Assembly: GCF_048128805.1 (NCBI RefSeq)
Contig: NC_136003.1
Span: 25,067,340-25,131,339, forward strand
Length of the DNA stretch: 64,000 bases
Reading direction: 5' to 3'
Source of the DNA: Centroberyx gerrardi
Lineage: Eukaryota > Chordata > Actinopteri > Beryciformes > Berycidae
Shown here: one piece after another, positions 61,504-64,000 of the stretch
How positions within the stretch are numbered: the stretch's first letter is position 1
How the letters are laid out: each line of letters starts with the position of its first letter
The notes under the pieces: generated by a model
What the model saw: the letters and a program-made list of their open reading frames with translations, nothing else
The model's database searches: none
Told to the model about the DNA's origin: nothing
Translations under genes and position numbers: made by a program

Positions 61504-61630
61504 TTCAGAAACCTCCTGTAGTTCACTGAAAGCCAGAGAGAAAAAAACAGCAAACGTTAAGTACAGGAGGCCGCCCTTATTTAGGGTTAGAAGAGACACC
61601 CCGCAAGTCCAGTGACCGCCGACTCTGGGG

Positions 61631-61652
61631 TTTATATAGGCTGGTGACGTAA
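61631..61652 (-). promoter_or_regulatory. TATA box and CRE-like site, minus strand
   Basis: Minus-strand TATATAAA at 61631-61638, with a CRE-like TGACGTAA (plus strand 61645-61652) 6 bp upstream of it. The expected start would be near 61600, followed by a leader of about 100 nt to the ATG at 61503. Confidence 0.45.
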
Positions 61653-61664
61653 TCAACTCACCCC

Positions 61665-61838
61665 GTAATGTATCTAAAAAGCCGCAACACCAATCACCGT
61701 AATACTTCTAAAAACAATTGAAATACCAGTCAGTAATATTCTAGAAACAGCTGCAACACCAATCACAGTAATATTCCCCCAAAATACTGCAACACCAATG
61801 ATTGTAATATTTCTAAAAAAGCCGCAACACCAATTTTT
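61665..61838. repeat. Minisatellite, five ~35-bp units carrying CCAAT motifs
   Basis: Units: 61665-61698, 61699-61732, 61733-61767, 61768-61803 and 61804-61838. The consensus begins gtaatatttctaaaaa and ends gcaacaccaatcac. Four units keep ACACCAAT, the core of an NF-Y (CCAAT) site; unit 2 has taccagt. Spacing between CCAAT cores is about 34-70 bp. The array ends 13 bp from the CRE-like site of the minus-strand promoter block. Confidence 0.85.
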
Positions 61839-61839
61839 C

Positions 61840-63830
61840 GGGCTCATGTTCCTCAGCTAACATGACAGCATGTCTTAGGTTTTGTCTGAATGCCTTGCTG
61901 CGTTTGTGATTAATTTCTACATGTGTTTTGATCATTCATATAATCCTCGATGATCTATAAAGTCATACCTTTATCAATAAAAACGTTTTAAAACATCCTG
62001 AGATATATCTTTTTTATTTATGGGGCAAAACGAGCTAAACAAAGAATTCAACTTTCATGTACCATTCAAAAAGTCATTGACTCCCATAAACCCTCCTGAT
62101 TTATATATTTCAGAACATTCTTCAACTGAATGAAGACAACCCAGAGGTTGTTGTATTTGGCCTAACTAATGCACCTTTAAAGTTTATTATAATGATACCT
62201 TGGCTACCTGGAAACTAATATTGAACAGGCTGCCAGAAATTAGTTGGCAGAAGTTGTTCATGCCTTTGTGTCATGTATTGATATATTAGCCTGGTGTCCA
62301 GCCCCCATGAATCACAGTCTTTAGCACGTTGCGATTCATAGGGGCTGGACACCAGGCTATTGATATATTGTATTCTTTGTATTTTTGTCTCAACTGTCTC
62401 ATGTGAAACTACTTCAGAATGGCTTTTAACTAGAGCTAAGTGGAGGGATTAGATAACTCCAGTTTTAGCTACCTTCCGTTGCTTTCCACTTGAATTTAGA
62501 GCTGATTTTTTAAGATTTTATTGCTAACCTTACACTTTAACCTTAGCTTGGGCCAAGCTTATATTACACGTGTTTCACATTATAAAGCTTTTGATCAACC
62601 ATTTGTGACAAGCACCCCTCAATTTTGTAACAACCTGCCTATGGAAATAGAGGAAATACGATTGCCAAACACGGTGTCCTAATTAACAGCTGAAGTCTCA
62701 GTTTTATAAACTTGTTTTTAAACTGTTTTTGTTGTCATTACACTATAATACTGATACTGCTAATTTCTTTCTTGGTAGCCAAATGTATTTCTGAATTTTG
62801 CTGAATCAGCTTTAACAAGTTATTAGGGTTAGGCATGAATGAATTCTATCTTCAAACAATAGTCTGTTCTTTTACATGTGTTTTTATTATTTTACTATAC
62901 AGAACACTGTTTGTTCAGAAAAGTGCTACAAATATAGGCAGTAGCAGCATATTTAGTATATTTAAAACGGCAAAGAAAACGTTTCATAATGGGCAATGTC
63001 AGAAAAAGACTAAGAGAGAGAGAAACAGAAAGAAGAGAGAGACGAAACAGTGGCACAGTCCTAAAACATTAAAGTTTTAATAGATTAATCTTCCATAGGT
63101 CTATCAACTGCTTTAATCTCACTAAGAATAACCAGTTCCTTAAATTTGCAACCTTTCTGCAGACTGTCCCACGCAGAGGTGAAGTGGTCATGAAAGCTTT
63201 CTTAGCCATCTACAGTATGTCTGTGCTTTAGCTACAGTCAGCAGAAATTACTTTTCAGAGCTCAGTCTATACTTCACATTTTTTAAGTAATATAAATACA
63301 TAAATAGCAGGGAATCTTATTAGCCTTGCATACTGCTATACCACTGAGGCTACATGACAGAGATGCCCAAGTCCATGTATAAGTCCAGGTGTAAAAGTAG
63401 CAGACAGTCATTTTCCACACTCAAAAGAAAAATCAAAATTTGTTGCTAAAATTAAATCCTAACATCAACTATACAGTAACCCTTTCAGTGTGTGGCTTCC
63501 AATATTGGCTTGAAAGAAAGACAGCCATCAATTAAAACACCCAAATCTTTACAACAAAACCTACCTACCTCACATTGCTTACCATGTGCGGTTAACCCGG
63601 TTTGTATGAATTGACAGTTTCTTCCAAGCATCATTAACAGTCATTTACACAGCTTTTATCTACATTCAACACCAGCTTCAACTGGCTTCACTAAGACTGA
63701 CAATTTCAAAAGCAGCTTGTAGTTTCACATGTGGTTGACAGAGTATTGAGCCACAACTGTAAGCATCATTCATAGTGTCTGCATAAAAATTTATTTTTGA
63801 GTATATTTTGAGTAAAGCCAGATTACTCTT
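61840..63830. other. AT-rich region without recognised genes
   Basis: Apart from the foldback element at 62276-62369 and a short purine-rich GA stretch near 63007-63050, nothing could be assigned. Open frames here are short and without known motifs. Confidence 0.5.
62276..62369. mobile_element. 71-bp foldback element flanked by 12-bp direct repeats
   Basis: Arms of 26 bp at 62288-62313 (agcctggtgtccagcccc and on) and 62333-62358 pair with one mismatch around a 19-nt loop. The perfect repeat tattgatatatt stands directly on both sides (62276-62287 and 62358-62369, sharing the last base of the right arm). It looks like an inserted miniature foldback transposon with its target duplication. Confidence 0.7.
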
Positions 63831-64000
63831 CTGACTGTGAATGGCTCCACAATTGGCCAATTTGGTCCAGTTTCTGATGCTTATGGAGAGCCACAAAATC
63901 TGTAATGGATATGATTTAAGCAAAAACGTACTTAAGTAAAAGTAAAATTACTGATTTTAAGTAAAGACAAAAGCTACTCAGTCACAGAACATGAGTAAAT
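63831..64000. mobile_element. Second copy of the 59-kb hAT MITE family, cut by the window end
   Basis: It shares with 59215-59460 the blocks aatggctccacaatt, ccagtttctg, ggagagccacaaaatctgta and atggat, then the gtaaa/tactt runs. The right end lies beyond 64000 and the left limit is uncertain. Confidence 0.6.

Noticed and set aside
61665-61838. Regular repeat units considered as a CRISPR array
   Set aside because: The units are contiguous and diverged with no unique spacers, and the context is a vertebrate chromosome; it is a minisatellite.

Overview
This is nuclear DNA from a ray-finned (teleost) fish. The genes are intron-rich vertebrate genes, their encoded proteins match vertebrate families closely, and the repeats (hAT and Tc1-like MITEs, LINE tails, long CA/GT and GA/CT microsatellites) are of teleost type. 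I see no prokaryotic genes, CRISPR arrays or retroviral elements.

Layout. (1) 1.1-4.5 kb, minus strand: rpl19, complete in six coding exons (196 aa), with a pyrimidine-tract (TOP) leader and a palindromic MITE in an intron. (2) 7.6-10.9 kb, minus strand: klhl10, complete in five coding exons (586 aa; BTB, BACK and six kelch repeats), a germ-cell CUL3 adaptor. (3) 13.9-41.2 kb, plus strand: cacnb1, the beta-1 subunit of voltage-gated calcium channels. All 13 shared or alternative internal exons and both C-termini can be read: the muscle-type form is 522 aa and the long form 621 aa. Intron 2 also holds two candidate alternative first exons. One of them ([12 protein letters not shown]) closely resembles the short N-termini of beta-3 and beta-4. 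(4) 44.0-48.4 kb, plus strand: arl5c, an ARF-like GTPase, complete in six exons (179 aa). (5) Three tRNA-Cys(GCA) genes on the minus strand: one nested antisense in cacnb1 intron 1 and two downstream of arl5c. (6) 49.4-52.1 kb: a candidate small multi-exon gene whose four tiny exons join in frame. (7) 54.3 kb: a candidate first exon with a signal peptide, placed and oriented as expected for plxdc1. (8) 54.4-64 kb: no recognised gene. It contains hAT-type MITE copies, a 71-bp foldback insertion with 12-bp flanking repeats, and a minus-strand TATA/CRE promoter-like block preceded by five tandem ~35-bp units that carry CCAAT motifs.

The order rpl19 - cacnb1 - arl5c - tRNA-Cys - (plxdc1) matches the human 17q12 block as I remember it; klhl10 is the extra gene here. 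The genes do not form a pathway: rpl19 is a housekeeping ribosomal gene, klhl10 a spermiogenesis ubiquitin-ligase adaptor, cacnb1 acts in excitation-contraction coupling, and arl5c in Golgi/endosome traffic. The strongest new leads are the extra cacnb1 first exons, the micro-exon gene, and the CCAAT-array promoter.
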